The notes under the pieces: generated by a model
The model's input: the letters and a program-made list of their open reading frames with translations, nothing else
Told to the model about the DNA's origin: nothing
The model's database searches: none
Shown: positions 22,956 through 34,170 of the stretch, piece by piece
Layout: each line of letters starts with the position of its first letter
Numbering within the stretch: position 1 is the first letter of the stretch
Made by a program: the position numbers and the translations under genes
Assembly: GCA_032433765.1 (NCBI GenBank)
Contig: JAVIAB010000073.1
Coordinates: 69,359,087 to 69,423,086 of the forward strand
Length of the DNA stretch: 64,000 nt
Origin: Megaustenia siamemsis
Taxonomy: Eukaryota; Mollusca; Gastropoda; Stylommatophora; Ariophantidae
Direction: 5' to 3'

Positions 22956-24650
22956 TCGTTGTGGTTAGTTGTGTCTGTCTTATCTTGCTAGTAGTTGTTG
23001 TGTGCCTTATCCTGCTAGTAGTTGTTGTGTGTCTTACTCTTGTTAGTAGTGTTGTGTCTGTCTTATCTTGCTAGTAGTTGTTGTGACTGTCTCATCTTGC
23101 TGGTAGTTGTTGTGTCTGTCTTATCTTGCTAGTAGTTGTTGTGTCTGTCTCATCTTGCTGGTAGTTGTTGTGTCTGTCTTATCTTGCTAATAGTTGTTGT
23201 ATCTGGCTTATCTTGCTAGTAGTTGTTGTGTCTGTCTCATCTTGCTAGTAGTTGTGTGTGTCTGTCTTATCTTGCTAGTAGTTGTTGTGTCTGTCTTATC
23301 TTGATAGTAGTTGTTGTGTCTGTCTCATCTTGCTGGTAGTTGTGTGTGTCTTATTTTGCTAGGAGTTGTGTGTGTCTGTTTTATCTTGCTAGTATTGTTG
23401 TTTCTGTCTCATCTTGCTGGTAGTTGTTATGCCTGTCTTATCTTGCTAGTAGTTCTCTTGTCTGTCTTATCTTGTTAGTAATTGTTGTATCTGTCTTTTT
23501 TTGTTAGTAGTTGTTGCGCCTGTCTTATTTTGCTGGTAGTTGTTGTGTCTTTCTTATTTTGCTAGTAGTTGTTGTGTCTTCTTATCTTGCTAGTAGTTGT
23601 TGTGTCTGTCTTATTTTGCTAGTAATTTTGTATTTGTCTTATCTTGCTAGTAGTTGTGTCTGTCATAATTAAGTAGTAGTTGTTGTGTCTGTCATATGTT
23701 GCTAGTAGTTGTGTGTCTGTCTTATTTTGCTAGTAGTTGTTGTGTCTGTCTTATGTTGCTAGTAGCTGTGTCTGTCTTATTTTGCTATTAGTGTGTGTGT
23801 GTCTGTCTTATGTTGCTAGTAGTTCTTGTGTCTGTCTTATGTTGCTAGGTAGTTGTTGTGTCTGTATTATTTTGCTAGTAGTTGTGTGTGTTGTTTTATC
23901 TTGCTAGTAGTTGTTGTTTCTGTCATCTTGCTGGTAGTTGTTATGCCTGTCTTATCTTGCTAGTAGTTCTCTTGTCTGTCTTATCTTGTAGTAATTGTTG
24001 TATCTGTCTTTTTCTTTTTTTTTAGTAGTTGTTGTGTCTGTCTTATTTTGCTGGTAGTGTTGTGTCTGTCTTATTTTGCTAGTAGTTGTGTCTTATTGTC
24101 TTGCTAGTAGTTGTTGTGGTGTCTGTCTTATTTTGCTAGTAATTGTTGTATTTGTTTATCTTGCTAGTAGTTGTGTCTGTCATAATTAGGTAGTAGTGTT
24201 GTGTCTGTCATATGTTGCTAGTAGTTGTGTGTCTGTCTATTTTGCTAGTAGTTGTTGTGTCTGTCTTATGTTGCTAGTAGCTGTGTGTCTGTCTTATTTT
24301 GCTATAGTTGTGTGTGTGTCCGTCTTATGTTGCTAGTAGTTCTTGTGTCTGTCTTATGTTGCTAGTAGTTCTTGTGTCTGTCTTATTTTGCTAGGAGTTT
24401 TGTGTATTTCTTATATTGCTAGTAGTTGTTGTGCAGGTCTTATTTTGCTAGTAGTTGTTGTGTCTGTCTTATCTTTTAGTAGTTGTTGTGTCTGTCTTAT
24501 CTTGTTAGTAGTTGTTGTGTCTCTCTTATCTTGTTAGTAGTTGTTTGTGTCTGTCTTATCTTGCTAGTAGTTGTTGTGACTGTCTTATTTAGCTAGATAA
24601 TTGTTGTATCTGTCATGCTGGTATTTGGTGTGTCCGTCTTATCGCGCTAT
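22956..24650. repeat. Degenerate minisatellite, about 29-bp unit
   Basis: Around 57 units of 'TTGTGTCTGTCTTATCTTG' plus 'CTAGTAGTTG'. Length varies from 26 to 31 bp by loss or gain of one or two bases. A higher-order duplication is visible: the block starting at 23,401 recurs at 23,917, sharing the rare variants 'TGTTATGCCTGTC' and 'AGTTCTCTTGTC' in order, an offset of 516 bp. The copies differ mainly by single-base deletions. Confidence 0.93.
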
Positions 24651-24988
24651 TAGTTTTTATTGTGCCTTCAATATTTTCATTGTTATTTAAGTTTTCTAAG
24701 ACTTGTCACGTGATTTAACTGTTTTTTTTTAAAACTTGTATTGCTAAGAACGGTGATTCGTATTGTAAACGCGATTGGTTTTCTTTGATTTGTGTAATAT
24801 TCTTCTTATTTGTTTGTTGTTATGTCATAGTTTGCACATGTTTATCTTGTAAAATATTCTGTAAAAGCCTTTTGCCATGGCGATTGTAATACTTTCTTTG
24901 TGTTTCCATTCATAATTAGTTCAGTATTTAACACGAGTTTGTGCAATGTGTCGACATGGTCTAGTATGACCAGGACAGAGATCACTAA
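24651..24988. other. Unassigned AT-rich spacer
   Basis: I recognise nothing between the 29-bp array and the LINE C tail. Confidence 0.35.
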
Positions 24989-26423
24989 CGGTCTCATCAT
25001 CATCATCATTGAGTGCCGTCTCCGTATCGAAGGTTGGCTACCAAGGAGCGCCATTCCATTCTGTCTCTAGCTTTGATGGTGCAGATTGTCATAGGCTGAC
25101 TTGTCCATCTTTTGATGTTACTCGTCCATGTTAGTCTTGGTCTGCCTCTGCCTCTTTTACCTTGTATTTTTCCTTCCAATATTACTTTTATTAGGCTGTT
25201 GTGTCTTTTAACATGACCCAAAAAATTGATTTGTTTTGCTCTAATTGTGTTTAGTAGTAGTCAGTTCTCCTTCATTTTTAGTTGTTTTAAAACTTCCTCG
25301 TTTGTTTTCTTCTTTCCATCCATTCTACATATTCTTCTATAAATCCACATTTCAAAGGCTTCAATTTTCTGTTTTCTGGTCTAATGTCCATGTTTCTCCA
25401 CCATACAGGAATATTGAGAATATGTAACATTTAATATTCTTAGTTTTAACCCTGGTGTTATTTGTTTTGATGTTAGTATATTTTTCATGGCATTGAAATT
25501 ACTTTTTGCCACACCTATTCTTTTGTTTATTTCAGTTGTACATTTTCCATCACTGGTTATAGCATGTTCAAGGTAGTTGTAGTTCTGAACTATCTCTTGA
25601 TGTATTCCTTCCACTTTGTATTTAATTGTAGGTCTTGAGAATTTCTTTGTTTATGATCATAGTTTTAGTATTTTGATATTCGTATCTAGTCCATATTTTT
25701 TTTCTTGTCATGTTTATTACATTAAGTAATTGTTGTAGATCTTTCGGATTTTCTGCTAGTAGTACAGTATCATCAGCATATCTTAGGTTATTATTATCTT
25801 CCCATTAATGTTTAGGCCTGGCATCTCTGTGATGTTTTTAATGATTTGTTCAGTGTATAGATTGAACAAGCTTGGTGATAGGATGCATCCTTGTCTTACT
25901 CCTCTTTTTATATCAATGGGTGTAGAGTTCTCCTTGTTATATTTTATTATTGCTGTTTGCTCCCAGTACAAATTACATATCAGTCATATGTCTGTGTCGT
26001 CCAGATTTAAATCTTTTAGGCAGTCTATAAGTTGATTATTGTGTATTCTATCAAATGCTTTGGGTGTAGTCTATGAAGCAGGCATATATTGGTTTGTTTA
26101 CTTCTATATACTTTTCAAACTATGTCCTCACGCTGAATATGGCTTCTTTTGTCCCACTGTTTTTCCTGAATCCGAATTGCTGCTCATCTAATTCAGTATT
26201 AATTTTATTCTTAATCCTTCCTTGTATAATTTTTAGTAAAATTTTGGTTACCTGGCTCATTAGGCTTATTGTTCTAAAATCACTGCATTCAACTGCACCA
26301 TTCTTTTAGGCAATGCAATGAAAGTTGATGTTTTTAGTTCATTTGGTATGCATGCTGTATGGTATATGTCATTGCATATGTCTGTGATCACTTCAATGCC
26401 AAAATCTTGTAGTACCTGTATCA

Positions 26424-26531
26424 TAGGGTGACCATTTTTTTCCATGGTTTCCGGGGACATTTGTCATATTTTTTACATTTCAGAGGATTTTTTTGCTTAT
26501 TTCTGAGACTGTCCACAAAATCGGGGACGAA

Positions 26532-26623
<92 letters not shown>

Positions 26624-27464
26624 ATATATACATATTTATTTATATATATATTTATGATATGTGTGGGTGGGTGTGTGTGACTGTGTGTGCGCAAAAAATT
26701 TTGTAGATGCAAAAAAAAGATAACTTTAAATTTCATAATAACTGTTCATTTGCTGTTTAACTTTATTTTTGTTAATATTCACGGTACTTATGCGATACAC
26801 GCACTTAATGACATTACAATAGCTAGTTGTGTTTCTCAATTAAAAAAAAAATATTAAAATAAAAAAAAATTGTAAACAACATATAGATATCAATTGCAAT
26901 ATTAAAGTAATGTTTACAGTACCTTATTTATACTGAAGAGGTTGTTGCCTCGGGGTGGTACTTGTTTTTTGAGTGTATCTTTCTCAAGATCTCATGATTT
27001 GAAGCAAGTTTTTCAAAGAAGCTTTCACACGATAAATTAATGTTAGTTTTTACTGTTGGCGACTTTGGCGAGATACTTTGGCGGGAGATGTCCGAAAGGC
27101 AGGGGTGGGGGGAGAGAGAGTGTCTGCTTTTTAAAAAAATTAAACCATCCCAATAGAAGTGAGTGGTGGGAATAGAAGTGACGTAGCAACGCGCTTCAAG
27201 AGTTCAAAGAGCTATCTCCGACACAACGCGGCCAAGTCTTCTCTTTTATCTTCTTGCTAATGCCGCTCATTCTGGGATAAAAAAACACAACTCAGTAACG
27301 TCCTGAGTACGAGTGATTACTTTAAAAGAGGACCGATTCCGTGTATGAACATTTATTTATTCACTGAAATCGGGGACACATTTCTTTCGGGGACACATTT
27401 ATTTCGGGGACAACTTCTACATTCCGGGACTGTCCCCGGAAATCGGGGACGAATGGTCACCCTA
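26424..27464. mobile_element. hAT-like non-autonomous DNA transposon
   Basis: A 1,041-bp insertion splits LINE C. It starts TAGGGTGACCATT and ends in its reverse complement. The 8-bp CTGTATCA is present on both sides (26,416-26,423 and 27,465-27,472) and only once in the uninterrupted LINE C at 39.2 kb, so it is a target duplication. Eight-base duplications and TAGGGTGACC-type ends are known for hAT elements. Sub-terminal DNA at both ends repeats 'CGGGGAC' (such as 'CGGGACTGTCCCCGG'). No transposase frame exists; the interior is AT-rich with a long (TA)n(TG)n tract. Confidence 0.88.
26535..26630. repeat. (TA)n(TG)n compound microsatellite
   Basis: About 56 bp of (TA)n followed by about 30 bp of (TG)n, then further TA-rich sequence to about 26,660. 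It lies wholly inside the hAT-like element. Confidence 0.95.
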
Positions 27465-29150
27465 CTGTATCATCTCTATCTGTATATTGTCAGGTCCTGC
27501 TGCTTTTCCCTTTTTCATTGTTTTTATAGCTTTTTCTACTTCAGATTTTAGGATTTTATAGCTGGATGTACATTTTATAAATGGTTTTTTGTCCCTTTCG
27601 TCATGAAATAATTCTGTTATGTATTCCTGCCATCTATCGATTATATCTTTGTTGTCTGTTAGCATTCTTCCCTCTTTGTTAGCAATACATTATTTTCCTG
27701 CAGCTTTTTTGTATTTATTAGTCATTCATTTATTTCTGTGTGCATTCCTCGTAAATTTTGTTACTTTCCATAGTTTCTATTTCTAGACATCTTTGGTTAA
27801 GCCAGTCTTCTTTTGCCTTTTTGCACATTTTGCGTATTTCATTATCAATTTCCTTGTATCTGGCAGTGTTCTTCGCTTGTCTTCTCTCTTCCATTTTTGT
27901 AAAATGTTGTCAGTTATCCATTTTTGTTTTTTTTATTACTTTCTTTTTTGGGTAAGGTGCTGCAGGATTCTTGTATGCTGTTTTTTATGCATTGCCATTT
28001 GGTTGCGACTTTTTCTTAAGGATTTTCTCTTCCGTACTGCTCAATCCCTTTTTCTAGCAGCTTCTGATATGTGTTCTTTACTTGTACACGATAAGTTTCT
28101 TTTACATCTTTCTGATTTAAAGCTGTTGTATCTATTGGTATTGCTGAATTAGTTTTTTGTTTCTTTCTCTGTAATTTGATTTTCATTTTAATCATTACAG
28201 GATTGTGAACTGAATTAATATCTGCTCCTGGATTGTTTTGGCTTTCTTGACGCTGTTCCGGAATCTGTCTTTTATCATTTTATAATCTATTTTATTACTC
28301 TTTCTATCTACAGGACTTTTCCATGTGTATTCTTTTCTTTTCTCTTGCTCAAAGTGGGTGTTACATATTATCAGCCTGTTTTCTTCACAAAATTGAATTA
28401 ATGCTATTTCTTTTTCCTAAACCATGATTTCATATAATGGTCTTATATCTGCCTTTTCCTACTTTTGCGTTCATGTCACCAATTATAATCAAGATTTCTG
28501 AAGATTTCACATGCTTCATTACTGTATTTAGATCTTCATAGTATGCTTCTATTTGTTCATCTGTATAGTCTTGAGTAGGTGCGTATGTCTGTATTACTGC
28601 TATGTCAAATGGCTTTGCCTTCATTTTTATTAATATAATCCTATCATTATATGTCAAGTGAGTATTATATATTTTTGTAGTTCTCGTTTTATTAGTATGC
28701 CTACCCCTTTTTGGTGTTCTGTTGTGTTACCCGAGTATATAAATGTATATTTATCGTCTTGTATGTATTCACTTTCCTTCCATCCTGTTTATGATATGCC
28801 TAAGATATCTATGTTTAATCGCTCTGCTTCTACCATAAGATTTTCTTAGTTTTCTTGTTGGTATAAGGTCCTAACATTCCATGTAGCTATTTTTAATTCG
28901 TTCTTAAAACAATAGTTAGAATTTCTCTCCATGGCTTTCTTTGGAGTGTTACGTGATGAGGCTCCAATCTCTTTCACGGTGGTCTGCCATATTCGTCTTT
29001 TCGTGTTCTGAATATGCCTCATGTGTACCACACACTTTGCTGTTTTAGCTTTCTGTGCCGTTGATTATTTCTAATTCTTCCGCCCCATCCACCGTCACAG
29101 ACTTTTCACATACGGGTTGAACACACCCGACCGGCGCTATTGTTGTCGAA

Positions 29151-30060
29151 CCATGTGCTTGCCTATCGAATCGCGAACACACGACACAAAGAAGAATAAA
29201 TCATATTCCACTTAAATATCGGTAAAGTTCACAGTCCATCCACCGTCAGAAGTAAAACATACACCAAACGGGGAATAGCAGCACATAATTTCACAGCTAG
29301 ACTGTCGCGTAAATCATTTAAATATATCAACAAAAGCCGAATTATAAAAACGAAAACACGTATTCGCCATGACACAGGAAGTCCAACGATCTCTAAAGAT
29401 TATAATGATGATTCTATGCAAATGAGCCATGTTTCTGTACGCTCCGTGCTATGTACATTTTTATACATTACAACGTCTTGTACCCGCACACCCCCTTCCT
29501 GTCGTTCTACATTTTTCCTTTCGTTGTCTTATTCTTGTTGGATATTTTCTGTTTCTCTTTTCATCTGTTATTTTTATATCTGTTATACATAATTTATATA
29601 TGCGTAATTACTATTATATGTACAAGGGTAGTTCAGTGGTAAACCGTATAAATTGTATTAAAAATCTCGTGTACAACCAATTTCATTGTGTGTATGGTGT
29701 GCAGGGATGGTGGCTTTGAGCTACAAATAGATGACGTTAGCACGCATAGGCACCAGGGGAAACAGAAGATGGTGGCGCCTTTGCAACAATGCACATAACA
29801 CGAGAATCGAAGAGTTGTTAGATTTTAGTTGTTTTTTTACCTTCGCCAGCTGTCATCTGTGACGAAGTCCCTAAAGACTAGGAACTGAATTTCCGTTTAT
29901 CCTTGGCAGCCGTGTGCGCAGGGTTCCCTCGCCGCACAGGCAGATAACTCTGTCTTCGGAGGTACTCATATTTTTTCCGTCCATGAGTAATTGACGTTTT
30001 AAGCCGGATCTCGCCTCTGAGACCAGGGGTGGTTGCCGCAGAGAGAAATCATAAATAAAA
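29151..30060. other. Unassigned DNA upstream of LINE C
   Basis: The first 250 bp may be LINE C 5' untranslated sequence, but no second copy exists here for comparison. Beyond that I see no gene. 'GGTAGTTCAGTGGTAAAC' at 29,629 resembles a tRNA A box, but no B box follows at the right distance. Confidence 0.35.
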
Positions 30061-30775
30061 ATCCTAACTATTTTATTTGATGTGTTTTTTAAAAGCTCCC
30101 TTTCTGTGTTAGCCTCTTTGATAATTTCATCCTTGGTATTTTTATCTGCCTAGAGAAATCTCAACATTCTTCTGATAAATCCCATAACTGTGGCCTCTAA
30201 TCGTCTTTTCATGTGTTTGTCTACTGTCCATGATTCGCTTTTTTAGGTCAGAATTGACTCTCTATAACACTCCATAGACTTGTTGCACAAAATGCTTTTT
30301 TCATGTCCTGAAATGCTACTTTGGCCTGTGCTATTCTGCTTTTTATTTCTGTGGTGCATTTTCCGGCTGCTGTTATTATTAAGCCCAAGTATTTGACACT
30401 TTGCAGTTTCAGATTTGTCCCTCTTATGTTTCTTGGTGGTGATGATCGATCTCTTTAATATGACAATTACATCTGTTTTCTTGCTGTTTACACTGAGATC
30501 TTTTTTTATATACTTTTTTTTACTATTATTTTATTTTTTCTTGTAATTCATTCTTCTTCTCTGCCATAACAACTCTGTGCTCCGCATATCACAGATTTCT
30601 TATGTTGTGACCGTTGACTTCAATTCCTTTCCTGTCTACTATTATTCTCATACTATTTTCGCTGTAATTCTTTGCAGAAATGTGAAAAAGGCCATGTATA
30701 AGATAAGTGAGGAGAAATCTATTTTTATTTTAATTTGCATACCAAAGAAGGAACTCTATACTTTTCAGTTTTGAC
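30061..30775 (-). mobile_element. LINE family A, RT fragment
   Basis: The minus strand matches the plus-strand A copies: the codons for 'RNSIVDRKGIEVNGHNI' lie at about 30.60-30.65 kb, followed by decayed motif C, 'LKLQSVKYLGLII' (30.38 kb) and 'FMRRMLRFL'-type residues (30.15 kb). It has many stops, and its 3' end is not preserved up to a TGA tail. Confidence 0.75.
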
Positions 30776-30899
30776 ATGGTAATTTATTTTACCTGGCGTG
30801 CTCTGTACGGGTACAGAGAGCTTAGACAATATATTGCTGGAGGGGGAGTCTATTGTGTCTCCTGCACAATCAATAATTTGAGTTATCAAATTTTTTCCT

Positions 30900-31420
30900 C
30901 GATTTTCTTTCCATTATTATCCTTCCTTCCTCCCTTCCTCCCTCCCTCCCTCCCTCCCTCCCCTCCCTCCCTCCCTCCCTCCTCCCTCCCTCCCTCCCTC
31001 CTCCCTCCCTCCTCCTTCCTTCCTTCCTTCCTTCCTTCTTCCTTCCTTCCTTCCTCCCTCCCTCCCTCCCTCCCTCCCTCCCTCCCTCCCTCCCTCCCTC
31101 CCTCCCTCCCTTCTTCCCTCCCTCCCTTCCTCCTTCCTTCCTTCCTTCCTTCCTTCCTTCCTTCCTTCCTTCCTTCCTTCCTTCCTTCCTTCCTTTCCCC
31201 TTCCTTCCTTCCTTCCTTCCTTCCTTCCTTTCTTCCTTCCTTCCTTCCTTCCTTCCTTCCTTCCTTCCTTCCTTCCTTCCTTCCTTCCTTCCTCCCTCCC
31301 TCCCTCCCTCCCCTATTTCTTCCCTTCTCCTCCCTTCCCCTCCACTCCCCTCCCTTCATTCCTTCATTTCTTCTTCCCTCCTCCCTTCCTTCTTTCTTTC
31401 TTTCTTTTGTTCCTCCTCTT
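30900..31420. repeat. Polypyrimidine tract, (CCTT)n and (CCCT)n
   Basis: About 520 bp in which the plus strand is almost pure C and T. (CCCT)n blocks at 30.92-31.00 and 31.05-31.11 kb alternate with (CCTT)n blocks at 31.13-31.29 kb. Tetranucleotide repeats read through frames without stops, giving open frames of about 200-244 codons on both strands. These are low-complexity artefacts. Confidence 0.97.
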
Positions 31421-31679
31421 TTACGTTTCTTCCTCCACCTGCTCCTTTTCTTTTCACTTTCATCGTTCTTCACTTCATATTCCACTCCACTTTCTCCTAC
31501 ATCCTTTTAATCTCTGCCTCCTCCTTCCACTCTATTTCTTCTCCTTAATATTATTTTATCCTGTTTTTGTGCACAAAACAACAAACGTAATCACTCGCAG
31601 ACACGACTTGCAGGACAAAAGCATCCTACCATTTTGCTCTATCCCTGCCATCCTTCGCAAGAGTAGCCTAAGTCTGGCC

Positions 31680-32040
31680 CTCATGAAGAATCATGGGAGG
31701 AAGAGGTATGTTTACAGCACTCAGAAAAAAATGGCAAATAAATAACAACAGAAAAAAAAGAACAATATATGGTCCGAAGCAGGATCGAACCCGTACTCCA
31801 TGGCACTGCGTCTTGCCACGAGAAGCCGAACGGTAGGGAGCACTGCCATTCAGCTAACTAAAAAAAAGCTATTGTGGACGATGTCTTTCACGCAGGTGTT
31901 CTCATGACTATAGCATAGGGTTACGATCACAGCTCGGGAATAAATTGTGTTTCTGTACTTTCCAATTAAGGCAAGTATCTCCCGGTGGGGCTGAATACTT
32001 GTTTTGCAGACAAACATTTATAGGACGAAACTGCACGGAT
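31680..32040 (-). mobile_element. tRNA-like composite repeat, copy 1
   Basis: On the minus strand the tRNA-like part reads TAGCTGAATGG (A box, 31,846-31,856) and, about 55 bases later, GGTTCGATCC (B box, 31,782-31,791), near the 'GGAGTACGGG' and 'TGCTTCGGACC' flanks. A TTGTTGTT-rich and T-rich tail region follows, ending with 'CCTCCCATGATTC'. About 150 bp of shared non-tRNA sequence ('AACCCTATGCTATAGTCATG') precedes the A box, so the element is composite rather than a simple SINE. Copy 3 at 33.15 kb has the same order. Confidence 0.7.
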
Positions 32041-32063
32041 AGTAGTTTCCAGTGGTTTTTATA

Positions 32064-32216
32064 CTGGAGACGGGTTCGATCCTGCTTAGGACCATATATT
32101 GTTTGTTGTTGTTTTCTGTTGTTCTTTTTTTGTCATTTTTCTGAGTGCTGTAAAACATACATCTTCCTCCCATGATTCGCTGAATTATCGCCTCGGAAGT
32201 TTCCCTCTATAATAAT
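32064..32216 (+). mobile_element. tRNA-like composite repeat, copy 2 (truncated, inverted)
   Basis: The plus strand carries the B box GGTTCGATCC (32,073-32,082), 'CTGCTTAGGACCATATATTG', a TTGTTG-rich stretch and 'CTCCCATGATTCGCTG', then 'GCCTCGGAAGTTTCCCTC'. It lacks the A box and everything upstream. It is the reverse complement of 31,681-31,800, leaving a loop of about 260 bp between. Confidence 0.72.
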
Positions 32217-32985
32217 ATTCATTTATTATAATTTCTCTCCCTCATGAAGAACCTCCTCTCCAATATGCTATCCTATACAGTGCTCTTTTCTCTCTTAGCA
32301 AACATTTACCAGAATCTACAATGGCATCCCCCCCCCCAAAAAAAAAAAAAAACAAAAAAAAAAAAAACGACAAAATCCTTATATATCATGCCTCAAACGC
32401 TCCAACATACATTAGATTTGAGTAGACATATTTTTATCTTATTATGTTATATTATTATTATTATATTTGCCATTTATTAATCAAAGGAATATATATATAT
32501 ATATATATTTATATGTCTATGAAAAAGGGGCACATACAATCGATAATGTACTATGTGGTAGCAAATACTAGTAAACTATAAATATGTGTATTATATGTTT
32601 ATGCTTGGAGGTGATGTTTTCATCAGGGTTATAAGGCGATATTAAAGAGCGAAACGGCTGCGATCATCGATGTGGTGCGGGGCTATGTCAGTGCTGCTAA
32701 TGTCAATTGAAGTTCCGTTTACCAAAACGCATCGCAGACTGCTCTGGCTAAAAGTAAACGGCTTGGATTTTGTCTAACCCTCGTCATCTCTTTTTTTGCT
32801 TTCTATCCAGAGTTATTTAATGTCAGTTCTTGTGATTGCTTCGGGGTCTCTTTTGAGCATATGACCTTATCGGCATTAGAGACTGATTGTAGTGGTTGTG
32901 TCCCTTTTCTCTTATTTTTACCATTTGAGAAGTTCGTGGATGTTTCTTTTCTTTTATATTTGGTCAATCTATTCTGATAACATAC
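32217..32985. other. Unassigned DNA with short homopolymers and AT tracts
   Basis: It contains a C8 run followed by two A-rich runs at 32,326-32,368 and a TA tract at 32,490-32,510. No gene or repeat family is recognised. The open frames are short. Confidence 0.4.
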
Positions 32986-33700
32986 GGAATTATTAAAAAT
33001 AAATGCAGAAGTAAAAGAATTGACAGAGGATCCAACAATATCTATAATCAAGAAAAGAAGATGGCCACATGTTGACTATGTGATTAGAAGAGACAAGAGA
33101 ATCTCAAGGCAAGCCCTGAAATGGAAACAAATAATACATGATTATTATTTTAGAGGGAAACTTCCGAGGTGTTAGATCAGCGAATAATTTCAGGGGAAGA
33201 AGTATGTTTACAATACTTGGAAAAAAATCACAAATAAACAACAACAGCAACAAAAAACAACAAAGAACAATAGATGGTCCGAAGCAGGATCGAACCCGTA
33301 CTCCTCGGCACAAAGCCTTGCCACGAGAACCAAACGCTAGAGCACACGGCCAACTCAGTTACCTAAAGAAATAGCTATGTGTACTCATGACTATAGCATA
33401 GGGTTACGAACAAAATTTAGGAATAAATTGTATATCTGTATTTTCCTATTAAGACAAGCATCTACCGTAGGTCTGAATACTTTCGTTGCAATTGGGAACC
33501 AGCGGTTAAAAGAAAAAGAGGACGACCTAGAGAAATGCTGTAAGGAACACTGAGGCGAGAAGCTGCAAGAGTAGGCATCAGCTCCCTCATCCAGATTGTG
33601 AATTTGTCCTGGTTATAGACGTGTGGCGAGGATCAATGTTGGCCCTATGCAAGATCTGGTAACAAAGATCGTGCTGCTCCATGTGCCGTCTTAGACGGGA
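32986..33700 (+). mobile_element. LINE G-related 3' fragment, split by a tRNA-like repeat
   Basis: 33,000-33,135 encodes 'ELTEDPTISIIKKRRWPHV' and 'RRDKRISRQALKW', parallel to 'SSVIRKRRWLYVGHVMRR' of LINE G. After an interruption, 33,490-33,620 resumes with 'PAVKRKRGRPREML' and 'RREAARVGISSL'. The sequence is diverged from the G copies, so it may be a sister family. The 3' 'CGTCTTAGACGGGACAATAG' is a distant match to the G tail. Confidence 0.7.
33142..33488 (-). mobile_element. tRNA-like composite repeat, copy 3
   Basis: Minus strand, same order as copy 1: upstream body ('AACCCTATGCTATAGTCATG'), A box TAACTGAGTTGG (33,350-33,361), B box GGTTCGATCC (33,287-33,296), TTGTTGTT-rich region, then 'CCTCGGAAGTTTCCCTC' at the end. 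It interrupts a LINE G-like frame. No target duplication is evident. Confidence 0.72.
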
Positions 33701-34170
33701 CAATAGATGGTTTCTTATATTTTACTCTCAGATATATTATTTAAAACATTGATGCTATTATTCTCCGTTTCATCAACATTCAGATTAATTAAAAAAAGAA
33801 CTGAAAATAATGTGTTAATGAATGAAGGTAATTGAAAACTGACTGAAAGCAGTAAGCATTTGTGGACGTAGAAGCGCTGTCAAAAACACCTGGCACTGCA
33901 TTATTTATGTCATTGCTCCACACTGTAGGATACGTGAAAAATACAGTGGTTTTCTTCTTTATTTCTTTCAGGCCACATTGTCTAATAGTTATACAGGACA
34001 CACGTCGTTGGAATTAGTTCTGTAAGTACTACAACATTTAAAATTTTTCATTTCTTTTTACATGTTTTTGTTTGTGTAAATGTTCCTGCAGAAGGCATTT
34101 GCTGGTCATAACGTCGGGCTGTTATATCATTTCTTTGAGGTAAATTATCTTTTATAGCTCGTAAAAAAAA
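33701..34170. other. Unassigned DNA
   Basis: No repeat or gene recognised. A 70-codon minus-strand open frame (33,789-34,001) has no domain. Confidence 0.35.

Larger units (their letters stand above)
24989..29150 (-). mobile_element. LINE family C, near full-length RTE-like element
   Basis: Read on the minus strand: 'ELKIATWNVRTLYQ' at 28.9 kb (start of the endonuclease), 'QTYAPTQDYTDEQIEAYYEDL' and 'IIGDMNAKVGKG' at 28.4-28.6 kb, linker to 27.5 kb ('KKGKAAGPDNIQIEM'), an interruption at 26,424-27,464, then 'LKTSTFIALPKR', motif A, 'KRGVRQGCILSPSLFNLYT' (25.9 kb), motif C, 'YNYLEHAITSDGKC' (25.57 kb) and 'GKRGRGRPRLTW' (25.15 kb). Without the insertion it is about 3.1 kb, the size of a single-ORF RTE-type element. 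The frame ends GDGTQ and then TGA repeats at 24.99 kb. Several frameshifts inactivate it. Confidence 0.9.

Noticed and set aside
26421..26740. Short frames of alternating I and Y or H and T residues.
   Set aside because: They come from the (TA)n(TG)n microsatellite in the hAT-like element.
29625..29700. A tRNA gene or SINE head at GGTAGTTCAGTGGTAAAC.
   Set aside because: There is an A-box-like word but no B box within 100 bp, and the sequence cannot be folded into a cloverleaf by eye.
31690..31870. A true tRNA gene on the minus strand.
   Set aside because: A and B boxes are present, but the spacing is long, no acceptor stem pairs convincingly and the sequence recurs at 33.3 kb within a larger repeat. 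It is better explained as a tRNA-derived repeat.
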